Below the pieces are notes generated by a model, which did not search any database, was not told the DNA's origin, and saw only the letters and a program-made list of their open reading frames with translations. A program made the translations under genes and the position numbers. From contig CATYZE010000002.1 of the NCBI GenBank assembly GCA_958415525.1, positions 62,001-126,000 of the forward strand: 64,000 nt of DNA. The letters are read 5' to 3'. Of the stretch, positions 14,802-28,000 are shown in pieces; the first letter of the stretch is position 1, and each line of letters opens with the position of its first letter. Source of the stretch: an uncultured Collinsella sp. Lineage in GTDB: Bacteria > Actinomycetota > Coriobacteriia > Coriobacteriales > Coriobacteriaceae.

Positions 14802-15940
14802 TCTACTTGGATAACGCGGCGACGACCATGCACAAGCCACAGACGGTGATTGATGCCGTGACGCAGGCGATGTGCTCGCTCGGCAATGCCGGGCGCGGCG
14901 CCACGTCGGGTGCCCTCGATGCCGCTCGTACGATTCACGGTTGCCGTGCCAAGCTCGCGCGCCTCTTGGGTTGCCCGAGGGCGGACCATGTGTGCTTTAC
15001 GCCCAACTCGACGGCGGCGCTCAACACGGCCATTAACGGCGTGGTGCGCCCCGGCGACCGCGTGGTCACGACGGTGCTCGAGCACAACTCCGTGCTGCGT
15101 CCGCTCAACCGCCTGGCGGCTGAGCGGGGCGTGACCGTTGAGCATGCCGGCTGCGACGCGAACGGCGTGCTCGACTATGACGAGCTCGAGCGGCTGGTCA
15201 CGCCCGGTACGCGTGCCGTGGTGGTGACGCATGCCTCTAATGTGACCGGCAACGCGGTCGACATTGCGCGCGTGGCGGCCTTGGCACATGCCGCGGGTGC
15301 GCTTGTGATCGTCGATGCCTCGCAGTCTGCCGGTACGGCGCATATCGATATGCAGGCCATGGGGCTCGACGTGGTGTGCTTTACCGGCCACAAGGGGCTC
15401 ATGGGCCCGCAGGGCACCGGCGGCCTGGCCGTGGCGGAGGGCGTTGACGTGGCGCCCTGGGCCATGGGCGGCACGGGCGTGCACAGCTTCGATGCGTTGC
15501 AGCCAATGGAGTGGCCCACGCGGCTCGAGGCGGGCACGCTCAACGGTCACGGCATAGCGGGCCTTTCCGCAGGCCTTGATTTTATCGAGGCACAGGGTGG
15601 AGTTGAAGCGATTGCGACTCACGAACGCGCCCTGGCCGATCGCTTTCTCGCCGGTGTTCGTGAGATTCCGGAAATCAAACTCTACGGTGCCTTCGACCAG
15701 TCAGCACGCTCGGCGATCGTCTCGCTCAACGTGGGCAATATCGATTCGGCCGAGATTTCGGACGCGCTCATGCAGGGGTGGGGGATTGCTACGCGCCCCG
15801 GTGCCCATTGTGCCCCGCTCATGCACTGTGCGCTGGGAACCGAGCGCCAGGGCGTGGTTCGGTTCTCGTTTGGTTACTTCAACACGGCCGAGGAAGTCGA
15901 CATGGCGATTGAGGCTCTGCGCGATTTGAGCTGCGATTAG
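14798..15940 (+). CDS. Class V aminotransferase, cysteine desulfurase/selenocysteine lyase type
   Basis: A 380-residue PLP enzyme that releases sulfur from cysteine (or selenium from selenocysteine) as an enzyme-bound persulfide/selenide. The start MIYLDNAATTMHKP is classic for NifS/CsdA proteins. The PLP lysine is in FTGHKGLMGPQG, and the active-site Cys in RPGAHCAPLMH. With selD, yedF and DUF3343 directly upstream and overlapping by 4 bases, it most likely supplies selenide-equivalents to SelD rather than sulfur to general Fe-S assembly; that specialisation is inferred from context. Confidence 0.88.
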   Translation: MIYLDNAATTMHKPQTVIDAVTQAMCSLGNAGRGATSGALDAARTIHGCRAKLARLLGCPRADHVCFTPNSTAALNTAINGVVRPGDRVVTTVLEHNSVLRPLNRLAAERGVTVEHAGCDANGVLDYDELERLVTPGTRAVVVTHASNVTGNAVDIARVAALAHAAGALVIVDASQSAGTAHIDMQAMGLDVVCFTGHKGLMGPQGTGGLAVAEGVDVAPWAMGGTGVHSFDALQPMEWPTRLEAGTLNGHGIAGLSAGLDFIEAQGGVEAIATHERALADRFLAGVREIPEIKLYGAFDQSARSAIVSLNVGNIDSAEISDALMQGWGIATRPGAHCAPLMHCALGTERQGVVRFSFGYFNTAEEVDMAIEALRDLSCD

Positions 15941-15943
15941 ACC

Positions 15944-16062
15944 AACCTTTTGCGCCCTTAGATAAACCGTTTGCGCTACCTTCCCGCATTGTCGCTTATA
16001 CAGGGTAATGTGAAATGATGGCCCACACTGGGACTCTGTATCTTTGCGAATTGCGGGAAGGT
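15944..16062 (+). promoter_or_regulatory. Control region of the giant surface protein gene
   Basis: Two 12-base direct repeats (AACCTTTTGCGC at 15944-15955 and AACCGTTTGCGC at 15965-15976) start 21 bases apart, two helical turns, as expected for two regulator sites on one DNA face. An 11-base arm ACCTTCCCGCA (15978-15988) is perfectly complementary to 16052-16062, which contains the Shine-Dalgarno GGGAAGG of the giant gene, so folding of the leader could hide the ribosome site. A TATACA (15997-16002) is a possible -10; if used, the first arm would not be transcribed. Confidence 0.4.
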
Positions 16063-16066
16063 TCCT

Positions 16067-19000
16067 ATGAACAGGATCACTGCTGCCCTCTATAGGTTTT
16101 TAGTCGTCTATCTTTCGGTCGCGATGGTCGTGACCTCGATACCCCTTGCTCCCAGCACAGCCTATGCCGATGATGCCGGGGCGGTCGCCGTCGAGAGCGA
16201 GGCCCAAGAGACCGACTCGAGCTCTGACGCTGATGTCGATGCGGTCGATAACGCGTCGTCTTTGGGCGAGGGCAACTCATCCACAACTTCCGGCCAAACG
16301 AATAACGCTCAGGACAAATCGTCCAGCTCTGATACCAGTACTCCCGCGTCGAGCCTGGCCCAAGACCTTTCGAGCTCCGCGACCGATTCTGATGCAGCAA
16401 AGAGCTTGGTTGCCACGGCGGAACCCTCGTCCGATGACAGCGAAGTCGATCCCCTCGTGTATGAGGACCCAACGGTCTACGAGTATGCCAAGCTTATGCC
16501 GAACGGCTATGTGTATCCGTGCGATGCAAGCGGAAGCGTTACGGTAGAGATCGATGGAAACGACCCGTATGGGAGCTCTGTCGACGGTAAATTGGTAACC
16601 AATCTGATCGTTGATTACGGAGTGGATGGGGTCCCCGGATATATTTGTGAGTATTCCTCCAATTTGCGTTCGGTGCGTTTTGAGAACAGCTCTATTTCTT
16701 CAATTGGACTACACGCCTTTTCTGGGTGCTCCAATCTCGCCGATATCAGCTTTTCCGGTATGACCATTGGGGGCATCGGAACAGAGGCGTTTTCTGGGTG
16801 CGGATCGCTTACGAGCCTGAACATTAATGACGTTGCTACCATCGGCTCTATGGGCGATGCCGCGTTTGCCTGGAGCGGGCTGCGGTCTACGGGTCTCGAC
16901 AAGGTCGTTGGTCTCAGTTCGATTCCTGAGAACGCTTATAATGCCTGCAGCGCTCTGACCGATACCGGTCTGGGCGGGAACACATCCATCACATCAATCG
17001 GCGTTAATGCGTTCAAAAACTGCTCTCGCCTTGCGACGACGGGACTCGAGAACAATACGACGATCAAGACGCTCCGCGAAGGTTGTTTCTCCGGGACCAA
17101 TATGAGCGGCGGGCTGACGCTGCCCCTTTATTCCAAGATCGAGGAACTGCCGAGTCGTGCGTTCTATGGCTCTAAGCTCGAAACCGTGTACCTTGGATGC
17201 GACCATGTGGTGCTCATTAATTCCACCACGTTCCCCAAGCAAAACATGACTGTCATGGTCCCTGCCAAGATGGTTTCGCAATACGCAAGCGGTCGCCCCA
17301 AAGAGGTTTGGGAGAGTTGCAATGGCAGCCTGCCCGTCCCCGTGGGCAAGATGCTTCAAAAGATTACGGTCTCGCGTGATCCCGACAAGATGGCCTATCG
17401 GCAGGGTGACACCATTTCGCTCGAGGGCATGAGCGTCACATTTCAATATCCTCATTCGACGATGGATAGCGACTACGAAGCGCTCATAAAGGAAGAACTC
17501 GGCGAATACCTTACGGCGACCCCCTGCGATGGTGATGTCTTCGACGAGTCGATGGACGGAGAACCTATACAGCTCGTGTACGACGATGGCTACACGCGCC
17601 TTGTCGCGTACAGCAAGGGCAACCTGCAGCAGGCAGCCTACGAGTATGCCAAGCTCATGCCCAACTACTATCTGTATCCGTGCGACGCAAACGGAAATCT
17701 TACGGTAGAAATCGATGGAAACAACCCGCGCGAGAACTCTGTCGATGGTCGAATGGTAACGAATTTGATTGTCGATTACGGGGTTGATGAAGTCGACGCA
17801 CAGCTCTGCGCCGACTCTACCAATCTGCGCTCAGTGCGCTTTGAGAATAGCTCCATTTCCAAAATCGGATTGCACGCCTTCTATAACTGCCCGAATCTCA
17901 CCGATATCAGCCTTTCCGGTATGACCATCGGCACCATCGGAAAAGAGGCGTTCTATGGCTGCGAGTCGCTTGCGAGCCTGAACATTAGCGAGACTACTAC
18001 CATTGGCTCGATGGGCTATGCCGCGTTTGCCGACAGTGGGCTGGTGTCCACGGGGCTCGACAAGGTTGTCGGCCTCACATCGATTCCCGACAGCGCCTAC
18101 GAAGGCTGCAAGGCTCTGACCGATACCGGCCTGGACAAGAATACCTCCATTACATCGATTGGCGTTTGCGCGTTCAGGTTCTGCTCGAACCTTGCTACCA
18201 CCGGGCTCGAGAGCAACATAACGGTCGAAACGCTTGGCCACACCTGCTTCTACGGCACCGACTTGAACGGCGGGCTGACGCTGCCATATAACTCCAAGAT
18301 CGAGGAGTTGCCGGAAAAGGCGTTTTATAGCACCAACCTCGAGACCGTGTTCTTTGGGTGCAACCATGCGGTGCTCATTAATACCGACACGTTCCCCAAG
18401 CGCAACATGACCGTCATGGTCCCCGCAAAGATGATTCCAAAGTACAGCAAGGGAGAGCCCAAGGCTGTTTGGGAGAGGTGCAACGGCTGCCTGCCAGTCC
18501 CGGTGGGCAAGGTGCTCGAGAACGTTGAGATCTCATGCGACCCCAACAACATGACCTATGAGCCGGGGGACACCATTTCGCTCGAGGGCATGAGCGTCGA
18601 GCTCGATTACCCGCATTCGGTATCGATTTGGAACTACGAAGCCCTCATAAAGGAAGAACTGGGTGAGTACCTAACGGCAACTCCCTGTGACGGCGACGTC
18701 TTCGACGAGTCGATGGACGGACAACCCGTAAAGCTCGTGTATGACGACGGCTATTCACATTTTGAAACCCAGACCAAGGGCACGCTACAGCTTAAGAATC
18801 CTGAGCCGACGTCGTTCCAGATCTCCTATGCCCAAACGATCGATAAAGGCGAACGCAAACTGATGGACGGCGTTGAGCTGCCCGATGTTTCCGGCGCGAC
18901 GACGATCGATGCGGGCGCCGAGGTCACGCTCGATGCTGGTGCTTTGGGGATGTTCAACGACAACCTTACCTTTAAGGGCTGGTATGACACCGAGTCCGGC

Positions 19001-22000
19001 AAGTACATCTCCAAGGAAGCGGTTTGCACGTTTACGCCAGATAAGGACCTGTTCCTGGAGGCGCGCTTTAAGCTCAAGGACTATGCGGTGCATGTCAACG
19101 ATGCACAGGCGACCGATTCGTCACAGGACTATGCGCACCTGAGCGTTACCGCTCAAAACTGCTATCGCAATGCCGACGAGACGGTTGAGGTTTCCGCCGC
19201 CACGGATAACGCCCTGTTCCTGGGCTGGTATCTGGGTGAGGGCGATGATGCCTACGCCGTGAGCGATCAGCTCGACTTTACCTATACGGTGAACGAGGCG
19301 GACGCGACTGTGTCCGAGGATAAGAGCGACTCCAAGATCGAGATCACGCCGCGATACTGCGCTCCGCAGGCGAGCGTTGTGCTGAGCGTGGACGGAGTCG
19401 ATGAGAACGGTCAGCCGCTCGGACAGTTCCTTTCCACCGGTCTGTATGGCATCGGGTCGCGCGTAACGGTCGTGGCGGTCCCGACGCCCGGCTATGTGTT
19501 TGACTATGCGACCGACGCCCTCGGCAATGTTGTCTTTACCGGCGACGATGGCCCTTCCTATACGTTTGTGCTCGAAGGGGATGTGCAGTACACCGCACAC
19601 TTCCGTGAGGCGACGGACCCGGCCGAGTCGCTTGCTGCTCTGAAGGCCGCGCTCATCGCCGCGATCACGGCTGCGGCCGTCCTCGCAACCATGTATGGCT
19701 TGGGCGAGATCGTCGACCCCATCGCGGCCGACGCGGTGATCGAGATCGGCATGGCGGATAACATCGAGGATGTGGCCGCGGTCGGCACCAAGGTGCTCAA
19801 GGAGATTAAGGACATCATCGACGACCACAAGAAGCCCAAGCCTCATGGCGACCATAAGATCGAAATTATTGCCACCGCGCAGCCCGAGGTGGGCGGTGTC
19901 GTTACCGGCGGCGGTATCCACTATGAGGGGACGGTCGCCACGCTCGAGGCTGTCGCAAATCCCGGCTATCGCTTCGTATGTTGGAAAGAGAACGGCGTCG
20001 AGGTCTCGACATCTCCTCTCAAGACGATGACCATCACGGACCTGACGCCCGAGGTCGTAAAGATGACGGCCGTTTTCGAGAAAAAAGTCGAGGTCACGGC
20101 AGTCGCCGAGGCCGATGGCATTCAAGCCGATTTTTCGACAGGCTGCACCGCAAGCCCCGTGACGCAGAGCATTACGCGTGGCGATGAGGCGATGGTCACC
20201 GCGAGCGAGGGGCCCGACTATGCCTTTGTGGGATGGTTTGAGGACGGCATCGAGGTCTCGCCCGAGCGTATGTATATCTTCAAGGCCGAAGTCGATCGGC
20301 ATCTGGTCGCGCGCTTCCGCAAGGCGGATAAGACCATTCTGGTGAATACCGATCCATACGACAGCGCCGAGGTGCTGTGCGATGGCGTGCCGGTCGTGGA
20401 CGGCAAGATCCGTGCGAAGGATGGGGATATCCTCACGTTTACGGTGCGGCCCAAGGTGCGCCCCGACAATCCGGAGAAGACCTATCGGTTTGTGGAATGG
20501 CGCGAAACCGATGCTCAGGGCGTCACGATTGCCAACAAGCAGGAGGTTTGCGAATACCGCGTGAACGGCAACGCGCGGATCGAGGCCGTAATGGACGGCA
20601 GGGATACGCATACCGTGCGAGCCGAGGCCGACCCGCTCGAGGGTGGCACCGTAACGCTCAAGCGCGGAGAGACTGCCGGCATGGTCCTCGAGGTTCCTGA
20701 GGGCGAGCGCGTGACCGCCGAGGCCACGCCATCCGAGGGCTACATCTTTGACGGCTGGTATCTGAGCAACGGCGGCTCGGATGCTACGTCGACGCTGGTT
20801 TCGAGCGAGCGTTTGTATACCTTTGAACCAATTACCGACTGCGTGATCCAAGCGAAGTTTACGCGCGCCTGCAAGGTAGACGTGGTCGTTGAGCCGGCCG
20901 CGGCCATGGCGGGCAAATATATGGTGCACGGCGAGGGCTACTGCATGAAGGGCGAGCCTGCCACGCTGAGCATAGAGCTCACGGCCGAGGCGAGCAAACA
21001 ATTTACCTTTAAGGGCTGGTACGACGCCAAGACGGACCTGCTTTTGGGCACCGACCCCAGCTACCTCGAGTTCTATCCCGAGGACGTGGAATGCACCGTG
21101 CGTGCGGTGTTTGAGGAAAACACGTATACCGTGACCGCGAAGGCAAAAAAGACCTTTGTGGAGCGCGGTACGGTTGAGATCGAGGGGCATCCGGGGGCGT
21201 CTTCTGTTACCTGCGGATACGGCGATACGGTGTTACTCAAGGCGAAGGCCAACGACGGCTACCGCTTTGACCATTGGAAGGACAGCTCCGGTAAGGAGTA
21301 CGACTCTGCCGAGCTGGTCGTTAAGGTCACCAAGAGCGATACCTATACCGCGATCTTTACCGACTCAAAACCCGAGGTCATGGTCACGGCCGATTCGTGG
21401 CTCGGCGGTACCGTGACGTGTAATGGGACCGTGGTGAAGCCTACGACCGATACGTTCAAATTAGGGGAGACCCTTCATCTGACGGCTAAGGCCCATCCTG
21501 GTTTCTTGTTCTGGGGTTGGTACGTCAATGGGCACCTGAAGAGCCTTAAGCACGAGACCTCGTTGGTTGCCAAAGCTCGTGGCAAAACCGGGCACTGCGT
21601 TATTACCGCAGCCTTTGTGCCGATCGATACCGTCTGCGTGCCCCTCGCCGATCCTGCGGAGGGTGGCACCGTCAAGGCGAGCCGAATTCTTGCCGACCGC
21701 GGCGCGGAGGTTGCCCTGAAGGCGACGCCCAATCCCGGTTATGTCTTTACTGGTTGGTATACGGCCGACGGCTCGTTTGAGTCTGCCGATGCGGAGTTCA
21801 CCTGCCACCAGGAGCGCAGCCATGTGCACGTCGCTCGCTTTATGGCGAAAAGCTATGAAGTCGACGCCACGACGGTAGTCGATTCCGGCACCGGTTCGCT
21901 GGTCGAATCGAGCGTCGCCGGCTGGGTCGAGGGCACAGGTACCGTCGAGGCGGGGCATGCCGCCACGCTGACGGCGCATGCGCTTTCGGGCTATGCGTTT

Positions 22001-25000
22001 GAGTATTGGGCCGATGCCTCGGGCGCCGTGGTAAGCCGCGACACCACCTATCACGTGGTGCCGACGTCTGACACGACGCTTCAGGCCGTGTTCTCGGCAA
22101 AACAATATACGGTGGACGTCTCGTGTGAAGAGAGCATGGGCACGGTCGAGGGCGCGGGGGCGTATGCCGCTGGACAGGTCGCAACCGTGCGTGCGGTCGC
22201 CGCCGAGGATACGGCTTTTGTGGGCTGGTTCCGTAACGGCACATGCGTGAGCTCCAAGAAAACCTATCGATTTACCGTGCGTGAGGATACGTCGCTCTAT
22301 GCCGTCTTTGCGTCGGGTTCGTATGTCGTGCATACCGTTGCTTCGCCTGCCGAGGGCGGAGCCGTGAGCGGCTTTGGTGGCTATGAGGCTGGCGACCGCG
22401 CAACGCTTCGTGCGATCGCCAACACCGGGTATTCGTTTGCGGGTTGGACGGACGACAAGGGCGAGACAGTCAGCGAGAACGCCGACTATACCGTTAAGGT
22501 CGCGGGTGACGCCACCTATACGGCGACCTTTACGCCTAAGTCCTATCAGGTCGTTTTGAGCGCGAGTGACGATAGCGTTAGCACCCTGAGCGGCGAGGGC
22601 TCCTATCAATTCGGTGATACGGTCGAACTCAACGCTACGCCTATGGGTACCAAGCGATTTGCCGGTTGGTATGTCCTGGATGCCGAGGGCAACAAGTTGC
22701 TGCTGAGCTGCGACGCCCATTGCTGGGTTAAGCTCGACAAGGATATGGTCGAGGGGCTCGAGGACGATACGTTGGAGCTCCAGGCCGTGTTTGCCGATCC
22801 GTACGAGGTGACCGTTACGGGCGAGGTCGTGGTGAAGGACAAGGCTTCGAACAGGGGCTGCCGTGTTACGGGCAGCGGTGGCTTTGCCGTGGGCGACCAG
22901 GTGGAACTGTCCGCTGTTGCCGGTATGGGCTATCGCTTTGTGGGCTGGAGCACCGATAAGGAGGGCACCTCGATTGTCGAGACCGCGACGACCCTCGATG
23001 TGACCGCCACGCAAGACATAACGTACTACGCGCAGTTCGAATCCGATGGACAGGTGACCATTACCGTCACTGGCTCGTCCATCTTCCGCGGTACGGCCCT
23101 TCTGATCGACGGCATTCCTGCCGGCAGCAGGTCCTACGACAGGGGCGACATGTTTATGGCCATCGCGATTCCGTGGAAGAAGTACCACTTCTCGCATTGG
23201 GTCGACGATGCGGGTGTCACGGTGAGCTACAGCGCGTTCTATATCGGTACCGCAAAGGAGAATAGGCAGCTTACGGCCGTGTTCTACGAGACGGGCTGCG
23301 ATGTTCAGGTCGCTACGTATCCTAAGGATGCTGGCTTTTCGATGGTAGCGCTCGGTACGGGTGGCTCCTACCACTCCGCGGCGATTATGTTTACCGTGCC
23401 GCATAAGGGTTGGAAGTTTAAATACTGGGTCGATGAGAACGGCATGCCCGTTGGCTTTACGCCGGTCATTAACCGCGTGGTGTTTGGCAACCGAACCTTT
23501 ACGGCCGTTTATGAACGGGCGACGATGTCGGTGACGGCGGTTGATCCGCGTCAGGGCGGACACGTCGAGGGTTCCTCCGAGGACGAATCTCTGGGCTATG
23601 CCGTGACCAACGAAGTCGAGAACGGTGAGTCCACGACCCTGACTGCCGTTCCCGATGCGGGGTATGTGTTCGATGGGTGGTATGCGCGCAATGACGACGG
23701 GTCGTTGGGCGATGAGCCGCTGAGCACGGATGCAGTTTGGACGTTTGTCCCCGAGGACAATATGACCGTCGAGGCGCGCTTTGCGGAGGCGCCTAAGTAC
23801 AAGGTGACGGCCCGAGCGGTCAACGGATCGGTTGATCTGGAGTCTGCTTTGGTCGCTACGGATGGCAAGGTGACGCTTTCGGCGACGCCCGATGAGGGCT
23901 GCTATCTGACGCGCGTGACCGTTGCCGAAGAGGCCGGTGATGACGGTTCGGCCGGCAATGCCTATGACCTTGATATTTCTGGCTACAAGGGTGGGGCGTA
24001 CGAGGTCACACTGAGTGGCGTGAGTGCTCCGCAGCAGGTCACGTTTGAATTCGCAAAGGCTGCGACTCCGGAGGTGCTTGCTCAGCCGCAGGATGCGAGT
24101 GCTTACGAGGGCGATCCGGTTGAACTTTCGGTTGCCGCCGAGGCGGGGCGCAACGTTCGCGTCCATGCGGCCGTGTCTTCTGGATCCGCTGCAGACGTCA
24201 AGCTGAGCTACCAGTGGTATCGCGTGCCCGCCGATGGCGGCAAGGCAGAGCCGCTTAAGGGCCAGACGGGGGAGACTCTTTCGATCACCCAGCTCGACAG
24301 CGACGGCGAAGGCGAGCACTTCTGCCGCATTACGCAGAACTACCTGGGCACGGTGACAAAGACGGATACCGAACATGCGAAGGTATCCATCGTGCCGCGA
24401 GAAGCACTTGTGTTTAACGGGCGCGTGCTGCCGGTGGCGACCACTCACGATGAGTACCGCGTCGTGATTGCGGGCGCTACGGGCGGCAAGGCACCGTATG
24501 CGTACAACTTGGATGATGTTGAGGTTCCTGAGGGCATGCAGCTAACGCTGGCAGATGACGGATCGGGCGCCTTGGTGCTCTCGGGCGTGCCTGCGGCTAC
24601 GGGTGTGCATAGCTTCAAGATTAGGTGTACCGATGACCTGGGTAATAAGCGCGTAGCGCATTTTGTGCTGCTCGTGAAGGCGAAGAAAGCCCCGCTTGCA
24701 TTTGAGGGCCAGACCTTTACCTACAATGCGACGGCGCAGGCCCCGGAGCTTTCGGGCGTGCCCGAGGGTTGCGAGGACGATGTCGAACTAACGTATGCCG
24801 GCGCGGGCGATACGCATTACTCGTCGGATCAGGCGCCGGTGGATGCCGGCACGTATCGTGCGGTGGTGACGCTCGACGCCAAGGGATATGTCGGTAATGC
24901 CTCCTGTGACTTCACGATCGAGAAGGCCCCGGTCGATATTTCGATCGAGACGGCTGATGTGACATACGATGGCGCACGACACGGTGCGGCGGTTGCGGTT

Positions 25001-28000
25001 GCCGGTCTTGATACGTCTGCCTATTCCGTTGCCTATCGCGGTATAGATGGAACGTCCTATGGTCCGACGGCGCTGGAGCCGTGCGACAGTGGCAACTATC
25101 GCGTTACGGTTAAGGCGACTGACCCCAACTATCAGGGTAAAAAGTCCGCCGAGTTCTCGATTACAAAGGCAAGCCAGGTCATTACGGGAACGACGAGCTA
25201 TTCGGGTGTGTACGGTGGAGACCCCATTGTGTTTAACAACGTTGCCCAGACTCCCGTGAGCTTTGAGCTGGTTGATTCCGATGACGATGCGAGCCCGGTT
25301 TCGATTAAGGGACGCTGCGCGACGGTGAAGGCCGCCGGTGCGGCACGTGTTGTCGCCCATGCCAAGGCGTCTCGAAACTATCTTGCCGCCGAGGACGTCG
25401 AGTTGACGGTTTCCGTTGCGCCTGCCCAGTTGCTGGTGGAGGTCGACGATGCCGAGCGCTTTGAGGGCCAAGAAAATCCCGAGTTTACTTCCAGCTTGGT
25501 GTGCCGTTGCGACACCTCGGACGTTAAGGTTACGTACTTCTGCTCGGCGAATAAGAAATCGCCGGCGGGTGAGTACCAGATCGACGCGGCGGTCGCCAAT
25601 CCGAACTTTGATGTCGCGGTCGACCCCGGCACGCTGACGGTCAAGAAGAAGCCCGAGCATTACAAGGTGACGGCGAAGGCAGTCAACGGTTCGGTCGACA
25701 ATGCTTTGGTTTCGGTTGTTGAGGGCGGGGACGCGATCCTCTCGGCGGCACCCGACGAGGGCTGCTACCTCGAGCGCGTGACGGTCGCGCAGGCCGGCTC
25801 GGGTGCGACCGTTGACCTCGACATTTCTGATTACAAGGGCGGGGCGTACGATGTCACGCTGAACGATGTCACCGCATCGCAGGAGGTCACGTTCGAGTTT
25901 GCGAAGGCGGACGCTCCGCGTGTGATCGCGCAGCCGCTGGACGTGAGCGTCCATGAGGGCGATACCGTCGCGCTCTCGGTTGCGGCCGAGGCAGGCAAGA
26001 ACGTCGCCGACCATGTGGCCTCGTCCATGGGTTCTGCTGCCAAGATTGAGCTTTCATACCAGTGGTTCCGCATGGTGAATGGCAAGGCCGTGGTGCTCGA
26101 TGGCGAGACGGGGGAGACGCTCTCGCTCGCGGACCTCGATGACGAGCAGGCCGGCGAGTATTTCTGCCGCATCACTCAACGCTACCTTGGCACTGAGAAG
26201 CAGGCGGACAGTGATTGTGCTTCCGTCTCCATCGTGCCGTGGAACACCCTTGTGTTTAACGGCGACCTGCTGCCGGCAGCGAGCGCCCACAGCACGTACT
26301 TCGCGACGATTGCCGGGGCCGCGGGCGGCAAGGCTCCGTACGAGTACGCATGGGATGAGACGAAACTCCCCGACGGGCTCAAGCTCTCCCGTACTTCGGG
26401 CGGCCTGACGCTCTCGGGCGTTCCGTCCAAGACGGGCGTTTCCGCCTTCGATATCACGTGCACGGATGCTCGTGGCGAGGCCATGACCGCCCGCTTTGCG
26501 CTCGTTGTCCAGGCAAAGCACGTAAAGCTATCGTTTACGGATGGCGACTTTACCTTTAATGGCGCGTCGCAGGCGCCCGAAGTTTCCGGTGCTCCCAAGG
26601 TCTGCAAGGGCGACCTTAGGGTCTGGTACCTCGGTACCGGAAGCACGCAATATTCCTCGACGGAGGCCCCGACCGATGCCGGCACATACCGCGCTGTCGC
26701 CATGCTGCGCAGCCACGGCTACATCGGTGCCGCTGCCTGCGAGTTCGAGATCGCTCCGGCAAAGCTCAAGGTGAAGGTTGACGACGCCGAGCGCTTCGAG
26801 GGGGAGGCGAACCCAGCGTTTACCTCGAGCCTGGAGAGTGCGGTTGACACTTCGGGTGTGAAGGTCGAGTACTCCTGCGATGCCGATGAGAGCTCTCCTG
26901 CTGGCAAGTACCAGATTGGCGCGACGGTCTCCGACCCGAACTTCGATGTCGAGGTCGTGCCCGGAACGCTGACGGTGAAAAAGAAGCAGGATCCCGTCGA
27001 TCCCGGCCCGGTGGTTCCGGACCCGGACAATCCGGATAGCCCTGATCCGGACAACCCGGATCCCGATCAGCCTGATCCTAGTCCCAACCCCGACCCGGAT
27101 AATCCGGATCCCGATAATCCCGATCCGGATCCCAAGCCCGATAACCCGGACAAGCCCGAGCGCTTTGAGGTGACGGCAAAGGCGGTCAACGGTTCGGTCG
27201 ACAACGTTTCCGTTACCGTTGATGCCGGCGGCGACGTGACGCTCTCGGCGATGCCCGACGAGGGCTGCTTCCTCGAGCGGGTGACGGTCACAGAAGCCGG
27301 CTCGGACAAGGCCATCGATCTCGATATCTCCGACTATGAGGGCGGAGCGTACGAGGTCACGGTGAGTGACGTCACCGCGTCGCACGAGATTACGTTCGAG
27401 TTCGCGAAAGCGGACGCTCCGAAGGTGATCGTGCAGCCACAGGACGCGAGTGCCCACGAGGGCGATGCTGTTGTGCTCTCGGTTGCTGCCGAGGCGGGCA
27501 AGGGCGTCCTCGACCACGCGTCCTCGTCCACGGGTTCCGCCGCCGATGTCGAACTTTCCTATCAGTGGTTCCACATGGTGGGCGGCGAGGCCGTGGCGCT
27601 CGAGGGCGAGACGGGGGAGACGTTCCTCATCGAGGGCCTCGATGACGATTGCGCCGGCGAGTATTTCTGCCGCGTCACCCAGCGCTACCTTGGTACCGAG
27701 ACGCAGGTGGAAAGCGATCGTGCCGTCGTTTCCGTTGTGCCCCGGGATGCCCTTGTGTTCAACGGCGGTCTGCTGCCGGTCGCACGTGCGCATAGCACGT
27801 ATCGCGCGACGATTTCGGGTGCCGCAGGTGGCGAAGCTCCGTATAAGTACACGTGGGACGACGCTAAGCTCCCCGACGGGTTTAAACTTACCCACACAGC
27901 GGGCGGTCTGACGCTCTCGGGCACCCCGTCCAAGGCCGGAGTGTCTACCTTTGACATCACGTGCAAGGACGCTCAGGGTAAGACCGTGACCGCGCACTTC

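Noticed and set aside
19121..24448. Long minus-strand frames (689 and 995 codons) inside the giant gene
   Set aside because: Antisense shadows produced by repetitive GC-rich coding sequence; no start signals or family similarity.
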